Below, piece by piece: positions 45,694 through 56,324 of a DNA stretch of 64,000 bases; within the stretch, counting starts at the first letter, position 1; every line of letters starts with the position of its first letter. The stretch is from assembly GCA_963565915.1 (NCBI GenBank), contig OY751485.1, forward strand, positions 2,170,001 to 2,234,000. The letters are read 5' to 3'. The stretch is from Entoloma clypeatum (Eukaryota; Basidiomycota; Agaricomycetes; Agaricales; Entolomataceae). A program made the position numbers and the translations under genes. The notes under the pieces were generated by a model that did no database searches, was not told the origin of the DNA, and saw nothing but the letters and a program-made list of their open reading frames with translations.

Positions 45694-46671
45694 ATGGATC
45701 ACGCCTCCCTACAGAAACTCAACCGCTCTGCATTGCAGACACTTGCCAAGGTATGACTGATTTTCGGTCGTGCGCATGACGTCTTGACGCAGATTGCGCC
45801 ACAAGGAACATAATATAAAGGCGAACTTGAAATCAAGCATTATAATAGAGCTCCTTCTTCAGCTCGTGTCAAAAATCTCGTCAGTCCTCTCAAGAAACCT
45901 CACTTAAGGCCCTCATCTAAAGTTCTGTAGGAATTCTACCCCAGACAACGCATGTAGATCCCCACTCAACAGCCCGGAGCGCCGGTCCCTACAGTCAACT
46001 CCTCGTAAACGGGAAGGACACGAGACACCCAGTGTTCCGCGTAAATTACAAACGCATAACAACATCTCTGATGTCACCAGTAAGCCCTTTCCTATCCCGT
46101 TACAGGTAGACTCTAAGATCAGACAGCACACCACCATCAAGTGCTCAATGACACCTCCCACGGCGCTCGTCGTGGCCCACTCCCACCTGCGGATGGAGAT
46201 GATGTTTCCGAATCTGATATCGATATCCTCAACCGCTGCGAGCTGCAGTATCCCCCAAGCATCGCCACATCTGCAAGCACCTATACTTTCGGCACACCTG
46301 CCAGCTCCCCTGTGCGCAGCCATATCCCAGAAGCACCTTCAAAAGAACTCCGAAAAGCAGTCGAGCTCATGGCAAACATCCATAGTGATGACCTCGCCGT
46401 CCTTGAAGAGATACATGCCTGCCGCGAGGTCGCTGCCAGGGCCCGCAGCCAGGCCGAAGCGCTAAAGAAGAGGGCGGCGGCTGCAAGAGCCGTGCGCGAG
46501 CGTTTGCAAAAGTATGCGCTGTACTGGAGGTGGATCAGTCCGACCTGGACGTTTGAAGAGGTTTGGAAGGGAAAGATGACTGTCAAGAGGGTTGGCATTG
46601 AAAGTATTGAAATTACCTCGAGTGACGATGATGAAAGAGGGGGAGAGGGAGAAGGTGAGAAGGAAGTGTGA
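45694..46671 (+). CDS. SAP-domain coiled-coil protein 2 (unassigned)
   Basis: Four exons (45694-45750, 45806-45879, 45931-46079, 46118-46671) give 277 residues. Exon 1 encodes MDHASLQKLNRSALQTLAK, directly alignable with the first 19 residues of the divergent SAP gene; exon 2 continues EHNIKANLKSSIIIELLLQL, completing a SAP-like fold. A Ser/Pro/Arg linker, an acidic patch (DGDDVSESDIDIL) and an Ala/Arg-rich coiled coil (SKELRKAVELMANIHSDD; ARARSQAEALKKRAAAARAV) follow, then a Trp-rich segment (YWRWISPTWTFEEVW). The end is acidic (SSDDDERGGEGEGEKEV). The order SAP, linker, coiled coil, charged tail matches SAP protein 1. Function unknown; nuclear or chromatin-linked by inference. Confidence 0.75.
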
Positions 46672-46742
46672 GGACGATTCTCTTTTCTACTTTCACATTC
46701 TCTTACCTTATCCTAGTGATTCGCAGAACACGACGAAAGGGA

Positions 46743-47430
46743 ATGCGGACGACCAGGAAAGGTGGGTTACCCATCCGTTCCTTCTACGGTTCAAGCACTG
46801 AGAACGTCTTGAGCAGAGGCGAAAGCGCAGCGACCCTCCAACCTGCATCATCAGGAGCACTAGATGACGCACTCAGGCAAGGCTGATTACCCTTCTACTC
46901 TCGAGCAGATATTCTCAGCATTACTTCGCAGAAGTTTGAAGGCAGCGGGACCCAGCGGCCACAGAAATGGCAAGCACCGACGAGAAGTGGACGCGGAGGT
47001 TCTCGAAGACGAGGATCGATACCAACCTCGTCGGCGGTCCCCCGGGTTATCTCGAAAGTCTAGTCACGCCCGCACAACTCCCCCTCCCTCACACAATCAG
47101 AAGCGCGCGGACAAAGGGAAAGGCAAGATGTCCCTCGTCGACATCGAAGAAATGCTCGCTGAAAATGGGGGCGAGTGGGATGTGCATGCGATGACTAGGC
47201 ACGAGGCTGAACTCAACTCAAAGGATCTCATGACAGTCCTCCGGGTCTCAGACGAACAGGCCCAATACGACAATGCCGTCACTCAACAGGCAAAGCGCGC
47301 CACGCGAGAACAGTTTCGTCGACTCCCTGCGACCGGGGGTCCTCCCACTTGGCATATACCTGAACCCACTCAGCCGACAGCTCCATCGCGGCTGAGGACC
47401 ACACGGCGATTGAAATCTCGTGGCAAATAG
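46743..47430 (+). CDS. Small basic protein, unassigned
   Basis: I do not recognise this gene. Two models fit. A spliced one, 46743-46876 plus 46932-47430, gives 210 residues and starts MRTTRKGGLPIRSFYGSSTE, but needs a GC donor (CAG|GCAAGG). An intronless one from ATG 46864 gives 188 residues. Both share the C-terminal part: Arg-rich RYQPRRRSPGLSRKSSH, basic NQKRADKGKGKMS, then an ordered-looking MSLVDIEEMLAENGGEWDVH, MTRHEAELNSKDLMTVLRV and a basic tail RLRTTRRLKSRGK. It lies 70-190 bp after the SAP2 stop on the same strand. I favour the spliced model because its start is nearer a normal leader, but the choice is open. Confidence 0.5.
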
Positions 47431-47728
47431 ACCCCCGTTGTGCTCTATTTTGAAAGAATCTATATTCAGACTCCCGAATTAGTACCATTGTTCTTCCAAC
47501 GCCAGAGTCCTATTCTCCCCAATTTCCAAAACGGCAACATACAAGCAGTATATTAGATTTCATAAGTTCAGACAATTCCGAGAAAAGGTCCCAGCTATAG
47601 GGTCTTGATACACCGCGTCCTTGAGATCGTATGGTTGTATAACCAAAAAATAAACAGGCTCCCAAACTAACTAAAGTGTAAAATACTTGGTCATGATAGA
47701 CGTACACGGGATGGGAATAGGATTTAGA

Positions 47729-50700
47729 TCAACCTCTGTGAGTGCCCCGGCCAGCCATGTTATTAGAGCTGCTTTGCCGTGAGTGATGCTGCTGGCCATA
47801 TGGTGAAGACTGTGCTTGTCCCATTGGCGGGTACTCCTGCTGAGGAGACAGCGCTCGGTATGGCTGGTATTGTGGCGCGGGTGACTGTGTGCGCTCAGTA
47901 TACGCCGGGCTGCGTTCCGAGCCATAAGGTATATATGGTGGATAGCTTCCCTCCTGGGGTCGATGTACAGGTGCCTGTCTATTAATATCAGGGGGGTGCT
48001 GGTACTGCGATGGCGGTACGGGAGAAATCAACGATTGTTGGGATACAAAGCCCATGGACCGAGGACTGAGCAGTGGTTCCGAGTCCATTTTCAAAAGCTC
48101 AATGTCGGATCCTTGAGGACCTCCCGCGAGATACCGGTCGTATCCGGCGAACTTGCTCAGTGAGCTGCTGCTTCCGTGATGTCTGCCATGCGAAAGGACG
48201 GGTGGCCCATCCAACAAGGTTGTAGATGCGATGGATCGTGCATCCCAATCCAGTTCTCCCCTGTCGCGCTGGTATAGGGCTGGGTCGTACTCCAAATCAT
48301 TCTGAATCACAGTACGTGAGGGATCGTTGGCAAGTAATAGATGTATTCAACATACCTGCGAGACAGCAGCAATCTTGATGCCACCGGGGACGACTTGCGC
48401 CTCCATCTTTTGCCCGCCGTACTCTCTCAGTTTGGCTTCCTCTTTCCCAAGGTTGCCATGATAGACCTGGCTCAACAAAGGCATCATCTTTGCATGGAGC
48501 ATCGGCGTGAACAGGTCCATATGGAGAGCTGGATGACCAAAACGTCTCTCCAATCTATTGCTTCGAGCATCGCCACGTTCGGAGTACACACGTGCAAGTC
48601 TGACTTCCTCTTCGGTCGGAATGTAATATTGGAAGGGGGGAAGGTAAACTTTGTCAATGTAGATCTTGAAAGCTACAATCAACAGTATTGGGGGAATGGT
48701 AGACAACCACTGTAACGATCGGAATCGGTATTGAAGGCCAATAGCTAAAAGAAGGTCAATAGAGGCAGATAACGTCGCAGATGTCGAGACATACTCAAGA
48801 TCATCAATAATTGCATCAAGACAACGCAGGAAAGTAGCCTGTTGATAACGACATTCCAGAGGCGCTGCACATGGCATGATGAATTAACCACACAAAGCTC
48901 CAAGCAAAAAAGCACGATAACCGTACTCCACCAGATTCAACCTTCGAGATGAAGACAAACATGAGTTGATATTTGTACACCCACGATCCCATCCAGAACA
49001 CAATGGCGGCAGCAACAACAACAAGGGGTGCGAGAGGTGCAAACACCAAGCCGACAGCGCCCATGAATAACTAGAGAAGGAACGGGTTGAGCAAAGCAAA
49101 GTCAGATATCGCTGATGGGAAGCGTACAATATTCGAGCTTGGAATTTTGAAATTAGCAAGGTACGGCACGGAAAAAGATGTTGAACTGACTAGTATATCG
49201 CATATTGGAATTCAGGAGGTTGTGTCCATTCCCTTATATCTCGAGGAGTTCTGCCAAGCAAGCTAAAAATGATCGAGATACATCAGATGTCTGCACAAGC
49301 ATCCTAGAATCGACAATACCGAGTTTTGATCGATATCCAAACCAAATTTATGATCTGTGCTAAATCAAAAACAACCAGGAAACCACGAAGTCTACTTGTT
49401 GTTAACCCAGAGATCGATTTAGAGAATGCTCACATGCTTACGGGAAGAACGTCAACCAATATGATGCTTGATTAATGTAGGTATAGTTGATAGTGTCCGG
49501 CAGTGCTGTAAGACAATAAATGAGCTCTGTACATGAGATGATTTGGTGAGGTCAACTAACTGTGGAGATTGGCGATAATGTCCTGGAAACTTTTTTTTTT
49601 ACCAATTTGGATCACAATCTGCTTGACTGAGTCTAAGAATCAAGAGGATGAGTACGATGCATTGAAAAGTGAATGAAGTTCCACATACTGAAGATAACAC
49701 CGATCAGAGTGAAGATAACGAGCTGACTGATAACCAGGAATGAGAAATACCGAGCGACGACAGCTCGATCCAAGCTCGAATGTGTCAAAGCTCCCATGTA
49801 CTGGGAAATTTCAATTCATGCAGAAGCCGACATGATGCGATAGCCCTTACCTGACTCAGCCAACGCATGATGATGGGAAGAAAAAACCCGAAAAGTCCCG
49901 ACACCGTTGGAGGCAGCACACCGGAGACAAATGCAAAAGAGTGCGGGGATGCAATGGCCCATGCGTCAAGGAAGGGAACATATACTCGAAGCTAGGACAT
50001 GATAGACTATTCGGATGAACATAAGAATGGGGACCCACTGTGTCCAGATTGGCCAGGATAGAAATGATGAACAAAGGGACGGTATTGAAGAAGCAGACAG
50101 CAGCAAGCCATGCGAATCCGATGACCTTCTTGCGTGCGAGTTCAAAATCGGATTTGTTCATATTTTCCCAAAGCTTCCATTCAAATCAGAATTGTGCAAG
50201 TGGCAAGGAGAATTCGTGAGCCGAAACTTACGATGTCTTTCGGGTTCGGAGCAAGTTCGATTGTCGTCCCTTTGGGATGCTTTCCTCTGAGGATTTTGGC
50301 GACGATATGCGCATACGGAACAGCGGCCATACTAGCAAAACCGTAGTTTTCTGGCTTGCGCGAATCATGCTTCCTCCGGAATTCTTCAACTTTTGCCTCC
50401 GTACGCTTGAGTTTGGCACTGGGAAATAGAGGTTAATGCATATAGACCAGAGCAGAAGGGGGGCTGACGTGTAGTAATCAATAGCGTCCATCTTCTTGCC
50501 ACCACATCCGCACGCCCCGCCGATCCGAATTGTGGGACGCTTTCTGCCCAATTTCCCACCTTTGAGGTACTGAACAAGAACCCCTTCAAACTCCCGAACG
50601 GTCGTGTTATGATATTCGATCAGCAAAGGTAAAGCTCCGACCTTTCGGCCGATGTGGACGCTGGTGGTCGGGTAAGGTACTTGAACCGAGTCAAAGATGG

Positions 50701-51466
50701 CTTTCAGGCCCGCGTCGTTTTGGTTCTTTTTTGAAACGTTGGACACTGTCAGGGTTCGTGCATAGAATGACTCCAGATATTCTGGAGAGCGGAACCAAAC
50801 ATGTCGTAGTCGGACCATCTCTTTCCAGTGATAGTTGACGAAGATGATTATCATCAAGGTGATGAGGTAGGTGACCCCGACATGCACGTATAGCAGGTTT
50901 CCCGCAACATCTCGAATAGTCAAGATACTCAAGATATCTCGGTTCTCGAAAGGAATATGCCGGAGGTTATAGGTGACATTGATGGGTACAAGGACGGCGC
51001 AGGTAAGGAGCGCAATAGAGGAGAAGAGCCATCGCATGAGACGATTGAACCGAAGGAAGGCGACGGCATCTAAACCCAGTTTATCGAGGAGCTCTGGCTC
51101 CTTGGTGTTGACGAGTGGAGGGAGCCAGCCGAAGAGGGAATTAGAGATACGTGGAGGAGGCTTGTTGCCGACATGATATTTGACTTTGGGCTCGTAGATG
51201 ACCTAGGAACGGGACTCAGCGGTTTACATGGAGAGGTGGCTCCAGACATCCAGACCTTGTTGTTAGGGCGGAGGACATTAAATGCGAGGACGGTGAGGAG
51301 CTGCAGAGTAAGCGCGATAAGATCAGTGGTTCTCAACCATAGATTTCGAGATGCAGCTCACGGAGACCGCGCTCATGAGGCCGACTTGAGCTCCAACTGC
51401 AATGGGCGCCAGCGTCCGAGAGTTGTCACTGATGAGCTTTCCGGCTTCGTCTGTGATTCCAGACAT
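47729..51466 (-). CDS. CSC1: Csc1/OSCA-type osmosensitive cation channel
   Basis: Member of the DUF221/CSC1 (OSCA/TMEM63) family of mechanically or osmotically gated calcium-permeable channels. Start ATG 51466 (MSGITDEAGK). The N-terminal part has the expected first helices (ALLTVLAFNVLRPNNKV), PPPRISNSLFGWLPPLVNTK and LGLDAVAFLRFNRL, then VPINVTYNLRHIP and YLITLMIIIFVNYHWKEMVR. The cytosolic loop follows (FYARTLTVSNVSKKNQND; VEYHNTTVREFE-type region), with ELAPNPKDIIWENMNKS leading into the channel helices. Further blocks are FGFFLPIIMRWLSQYMGALT, FLVISQLVIFTLIGVIF and NYTYINQASYWLTFFP. After the last helices there is a Pro/Gln/Ser-rich tail of about 190 residues, ending GRGTHRG. Many short introns split the helices; I traced most but not all boundaries. 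Confidence 0.9.
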
Positions 51467-51795
51467 GTCGTCGTCGAGATGAAGAGAGAGAAAAAGGATC
51501 GTCGACGGCCGGGGAGAAAGAAAGCCTGATGGGCCGATGCAGGTGGGAAAAAAAAGAGAACGTTGTTTACACTGGTGATAAGTAATGGCATCACTTTCAT
51601 TCAGCTGTCGTATCTACGCAAGAAATCCTCGGATCCCCCCACTATATTTGACACCTATAGTGAGCATGGTAATATATATGTATGTGGGGCAACGGTTGGC
51701 TGTCATGCCAGTCGATGGCCAGACGCTCGAACCAAGCAACGCCAAATACAATGCTACTGTTCACGTTCCGAACACGGGCCAGTTGACCGCCGACA
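51467..51795. promoter_or_regulatory. Divergent promoter CSC1 / TIM22 with overlapping upstream frame
   Basis: 329 bp between the divergent starts. An upstream ATG at 51705 opens a 36-codon frame ending at TAA 51813-51815, overlapping the TIM22 start in a different frame. Confidence 0.45.
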
Positions 51796-52520
51796 ATGAA
51801 CCTCGGGACTGGTAACCGTCTACCATGCGCGGTGCCTATCTATGCCCCCGGCAAGGAGCCTCTTCCTCCAGGTCTCACTGAAGAGGACCGCGCCGCCGTC
51901 CAACAGAACTTGAAATTCCAGCGCTATGCATCAATGGTTATGGAATCATGTGCTGTAAAAACCGTCGCGGCTGGGACTATGGGTGCGTCCAAATATTACC
52001 GACAATATACGACCTCTTTACCACCCAACAGGATTTGGTATTGGGGCCTTCTTTTCCCTCATGTCCGCTTCGTTTGCCTACGAGGATCCTCTATTACGAC
52101 AACAAACACAAGCAGGATTGAACAATGTCCAAAAAGCAAGAGAGATCTTCAGAGACATGGGTAAAGGCATGTGGAGCAGTGGAAAGGGATTCGGCAAAGT
52201 AGGGGCATTGTTCGCCGGTATTGAATGTGTAATAGAATCGGTACGTTCTACATATCCCATCCTCCTTAAATTTTGCCCATCATACCACGATGCCCAGTAT
52301 CGGGCCAAAAATGACATTTATAATTCTGTCTCGTCAGGCTTTCTCGCCGGTGGTATTCTTGCGCGCAATTCCGGCCCCAAGGCTGCTTTTGGTGGTGGAT
52401 TGGCCTTCGCCGCTTTCTCTGCCGCGATTGATATGCTTTTTTTGCGCCGAGAAACTCCAGAGTATGTGTTCTCATCCCTCTGTGTACTATCCCGTTGATC
52501 GTCTCTACAGGGAAGACTAG
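51796..52520 (+). CDS. TIM22: Mitochondrial import translocase Tim22
   Basis: Channel subunit of the TIM22 complex, which inserts carrier proteins into the mitochondrial inner membrane. Exons 51796-51982, 52032-52240, 52298-52461 and 52511-52520 give 189 residues, the normal length. Family blocks: [38 protein letters not shown] across the first intron, [20 protein letters not shown], then [20 protein letters not shown] across the second, and [17 protein letters not shown]. Two GxxxG-rich hydrophobic pairs are as expected for Tim17/22/23 proteins. ATG 51796 is chosen because it is in frame with the conserved N-terminus without an intron. The last coding exon has only 10 nt, ending EED-stop. 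Confidence 0.95.
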
Positions 52521-52765
52521 AATTGCTTCCGTGTACGAACCATTTAGACTAATTTATTCAACACCTATATCCCCTGTACTCCACGATTTACTCACACGGC
52601 ACACCACTTTCCGATCCTTTGCACCCCATACAGATTACTATAATGATTCATTGATCATCGCATGTACAGTACCTATCTGTTAACATGGAACATGATAACT
52701 CGCCAAAATTCCAGAAGATAATATTACTGTAGGAACCAGCACACTAGTAAGGTAAAAACCACAGT

Positions 52766-55350
52766 TCAAAAGCGTTGAAATCCTAAGCGCTGGGTTTGTG
52801 GCCTGGAGGTGACGTTTGCGCTATATGCCGGGGGTACCTCCCCAATCTCGCTCTCTTGACCGGATATAAGTCGCTCGTATTGGTCGTTCTGATACTGGAG
52901 CGAGTCCTGACGCAGCGCAGATAGTGGCATGGGATGCGGTGGTGAAGTTTCAGCCCCCGATGCGTTGGAATCTGACGAGAGCTTTGAAGCCATGCGTTCC
53001 AAAGCCGAATTGCGGCCGCGGAGACGTACCTCTTCTGCACGACGCTCTTCACAGGGGCATCTCGGCAGAATGGTCGCCGTGTCATCAAGTGCTTCCGAGT
53101 AACGAGGGAGCGATGACCATTCAGGACTGCACCGGCACTAGTGAGAGGGTTCGATACAGTTCGAAGTGTCTGACGAACACGAGCAACTTACAGATAAGAT
53201 GTTGAGTGGATGTTGAATAACAATGTCATATAATTTCCGTTTCCCGGTCTTCGGATCCATGTGCAGATCATCGCTTCGCTCAACCCTCATTGTACACTTG
53301 AGATGGTGTGTGATTACAATATTGCTTCTTCGGTTCTTGTTGGTGAAATGCATAAATGAACACGAGGCCGGCAGCTTTAGCTCTTGATGAAAAGTCCATG
53401 GCCCGGGACCCATCAAACTCGAGGCCATCTGAGACAGATCATCTTCTTGTGTCACCAGAGCAAACAAAGGAGAGTTCTGCAAGATATCAACATCGTCCGA
53501 TTCTAGAGGAAGGACATGAGGATGTGTGCTCCCGTGCCCCTTTTTTATGCTCAGAAGCTCTATTGATGTCAATGGATCTGAGCGAGCAATCCTTCGCATT
53601 TGCGTATAGTAATCGATACGCTCTGGCGGAGAATTGTCTGTCAAAACGAACGTCTGTGAAGAAATTAAAAACATACCTTCAATCTGCACGGAAAGCCGGT
53701 GAATCTTCACTTTAGAGAGAGGCATCCATGTGATCGTGAGGGGAATCGTTCCGCCAATGAAAAAGCTATGTCCAGATATTGAAATGAGATATTGTAGTTG
53801 TTGTTCCCAATGGCGCTCTATCACAATGTTTCCATTGTCCTCGGTATCTTCTTCCATCGGACCAGCGATGACGATAACTTCACGGCTCGCAGTCAACTTG
53901 GTTGTAAAAGTACCCGGACGGTGGACCGTAGCGCGGAGACGCCAACTGACCGCTCCATACGGACATCGCAGTGTGGGAGGTGCATTGGCCGGTATCTCGA
54001 AAGATATTGGATACGTGTACGTGCCTACAAAATGTATGAAAAAAACGTACAAACGACGAACAGAAATGCCATTGGGATTGGTACCTTTCTTGAACTCCTT
54101 CCATCCATCCCCCACCTGCGCGACGTCATGATCGAGTTTCAAGATATCTCCAAGCCTGCTAAGCGTCGACCTTTCATTCGACCGGGTCAAGGATACATCA
54201 TTGCTTTGAATTGCTTTGCCTTTTTCCTTGGTTCGGCCACGACTGGTTTTGTCTTCGTTAACGTGGTCTTCAGAGTCTTCAGTTGATATTTTTTGTCTCA
54301 CAGCCTCTAAGAGGGCATTGGAAACCAACGATAAGCTGAAACGAGAGCGGGAACCTTCCCTGTTGTGATATCCGCCGGAACTGGGACGACGGCCACCACC
54401 TGCCGACGGTGGACGAGTAGATGAGGCTGGACGAGACGAAAGGCCCGATGGAGGACGGGAAGTATGTCTAGGTGTGAGAGGTGTTGATCCGTCCTCCTGA
54501 ACACCTTCAAAACTTGGCCTGGGAGAAAGCGAACGAGAGGGCGGACCACAGTGTAACATTGTTCCGGCTAATGAGAACCCAGCCGATGGACCTAAGAGTC
54601 GATTGAGAACGAGAAGCATTGATGGAATGATCTAACTCACTTCGCTTGTTCCGACGAAGTGCAAAGTCGAGTGAAGGGGAGAAATCATCAAAGGGAGAGG
54701 GAGAAGGAATCTCGATGCTGGTTGGACTGGTCGGATCGATGACGAGAGTTGGCGAGCATGGTGGTGTTGAGGTGCCAGGGAATTCTTCATGGGAAACAGG
54801 GACGGGATGGAAGAATGAATTGCCAACGCTTAAGCGTCTGACTGGGCGTCCACGACCTAGGACCTCAGGGACATGGACGGGCTCACGCCTAACATCCTCC
54901 GAGCGATCTCTTGGCATGTCATATAGGGGTGTCCGTTGATCTTCCAGGTCATCGTCGCATGCGTAATCATAAGCCGCACCTGGGCCAAGTGATGAGCCGC
55001 GACGAGTTTCAAGTCGTCCTGCACGGAAATAAAGCGTTGAAGCACGGTGGATCTCATGTTCCTCTGTGACTTCTGCTCTGCGGGCACCTATGCCTATCGG
55101 AAAGGGTTCTGTGATGCGTTCAGGTTGAGCGGGGATACACACCTTCTGGCCACGAATTCGAAGTCTTTCCGATCAACTCCAACTCGATGCTCGTTATTCT
55201 CGTGGGCTTTGGCAGGTCAAGAACCACCAGACCACGCAGCAACGAGGGTCGGGAATCTCGGGAACGACTCCGGCTGCCTGACCGAAGGAAAACAGCAGAC
55301 TCGGTGAGACGAATAGTCAAGGCAGTCTGTTTCTTCGTTTTTTCAGACAT
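52766..55350 (-). CDS. Alpha-arrestin with PPxY motif
   Basis: Arrestin-fold adaptor that would recruit an Rsp5/NEDD4-type ubiquitin ligase to plasma-membrane proteins. Start ATG 55350 (MSEKTKKQTALTIRL). The N-terminal arrestin half is visible as LTIRLTESAVFLRSG, GLVVLDLPKPTRITSIELEL, IGKTSNSWPEG and HEIHRASTLYFRAG. A long Ser/Pro/acidic insert follows (DDDLEDQRTPLYDMPRDRS; SPSPFDDFSPSLDFALRRNK). The C-terminal half begins FFIHFVGTYTYPISFEIPAN, then RCPYGAVSWRLRATVHRPG, IVIERHWEQQLQYLISISG, GTIPLTITWMPLSKVKIHRL and PLNILS. The tail has EVPPAYSANV, a PPxY ligase-binding motif, near the stop at 52766. About seven introns are short and in frame. Ser-rich segments offer phosphorylation sites. The cargo is unknown. 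Confidence 0.88.
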
Positions 55351-55530
55351 ATCTACCTCGACGAGAGAGCTTCATGAATTGCCAGATTCATTTCCATGGT
55401 GTGCCTTGTCCCTCCTCACCACGTGGATACAGCCCATCTTCCAACTCAGCGAACAATCCTTTGGCCGCCATCCCGCCATTTAAGCTTCCAGCGAACATGC
55501 CCCAGGTGTCTCCTAGACTTCCTGTCTGCC
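55351..55530. promoter_or_regulatory. Divergent promoter arrestin / cupredoxin gene
   Basis: 180 bp between divergent start codons. No specific element identified. Confidence 0.35.
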
Positions 55531-56324
55531 ATGCACGCAATAATTCAGACCGTGTTCCTAGTAGGTCCTCTCCATTAAAACTCAACAACCCATCCAATCT
55601 TCTCACAAGCTGTATGCCTTGGCGCAACCCACCTCCGCAAACAACGTTGTCATAACAGTCGGCGGACGTACAACTTTTAACGATGCCAGTAGTGTTTTTA
55701 GTCCCACCACCGTTATTGCACAGGAAGGCGACCAAGTATTCTTCAATTGTAAGATAATGCACTCGTTTCAAAGCGCTCAGTAACCGCTACCGTCGTCCCA
55801 GTCACCCATGGCAATCACACCGTCACCCAGTCGACGTTCGCCTCCCCCTGCGTACCGATCCATGATACTGATATTACGGTCAATGGGTTCAATTCTGGCT
55901 ACAGACCTGCAGGAAACGAGCAAGCTGTTACGAATCTTGTCGTTCCGATCACAGCTTCCAAGACGACCATATGGTTCTATGACGATGCTACTTGTGGACA
56001 AGGCGGCGTCGGTGCCATCAACGTCAACAAAACTAGTCCAGAAACATTCGATGGCTTCCAGGTTTGTCAGACCGTTTGTTTACTTTCGATTCATCATCCA
56101 CTGGGAACCCTCTTGTCTAGCGTAATGCCATTAGATTGAATGGCACTTCCTCGAAACAGGCTCAGTCCTCCAGCGCGACCAACACCGCTATTCCGACCCA
56201 TCTCGCTCCAAGTTCAACCGCACAACCAAACTCCGGCAAGGCGGGGCGCTCCCTGGCTTGCACCATTGGGCCCATGATCATGGCAGCCTTCATCCCATCC
56301 TTTGCCTTTGTCCCGTACTTATAA
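55531..56324 (+). CDS. Secreted GPI-anchored cupredoxin-like protein
   Basis: Extracellular protein of the fungal serine-rich/cupredoxin-fold type. Exons 55531-55560, 55610-55748, 55802-56061 and 56121-56324 give 210 residues. The 10-codon first exon joined to exon 2 makes a clean signal peptide, MHAIIQTVFLLYALA, with cleavage expected before QPTS. The cupredoxin fold follows: NVVITVGGRTTFNDASSVFS, TTVIAQEGDQVFFNF, THGNHTVTQSTFASPC (His and Cys copper-ligand region), TTIWFYDDATCGQGGVGAIN. A Ser/Thr-rich stretch (TSSKQAQSSSATNTAIPTHL) leads to a hydrophobic C-terminus (MIMAAFIPSFAFVPYL) as in GPI-anchored proteins. Some family members have lost copper ligands, so metal binding is not assured. 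Such proteins are often tied to cell-wall or host-surface functions. Confidence 0.83.

Noticed and set aside
45783..45805. An earlier acceptor (GACGCAG) for the first intron of SAP protein 2
   Set aside because: It leads straight to a stop codon; the acceptor CACAAG at 45805 keeps the SAP fold in frame.
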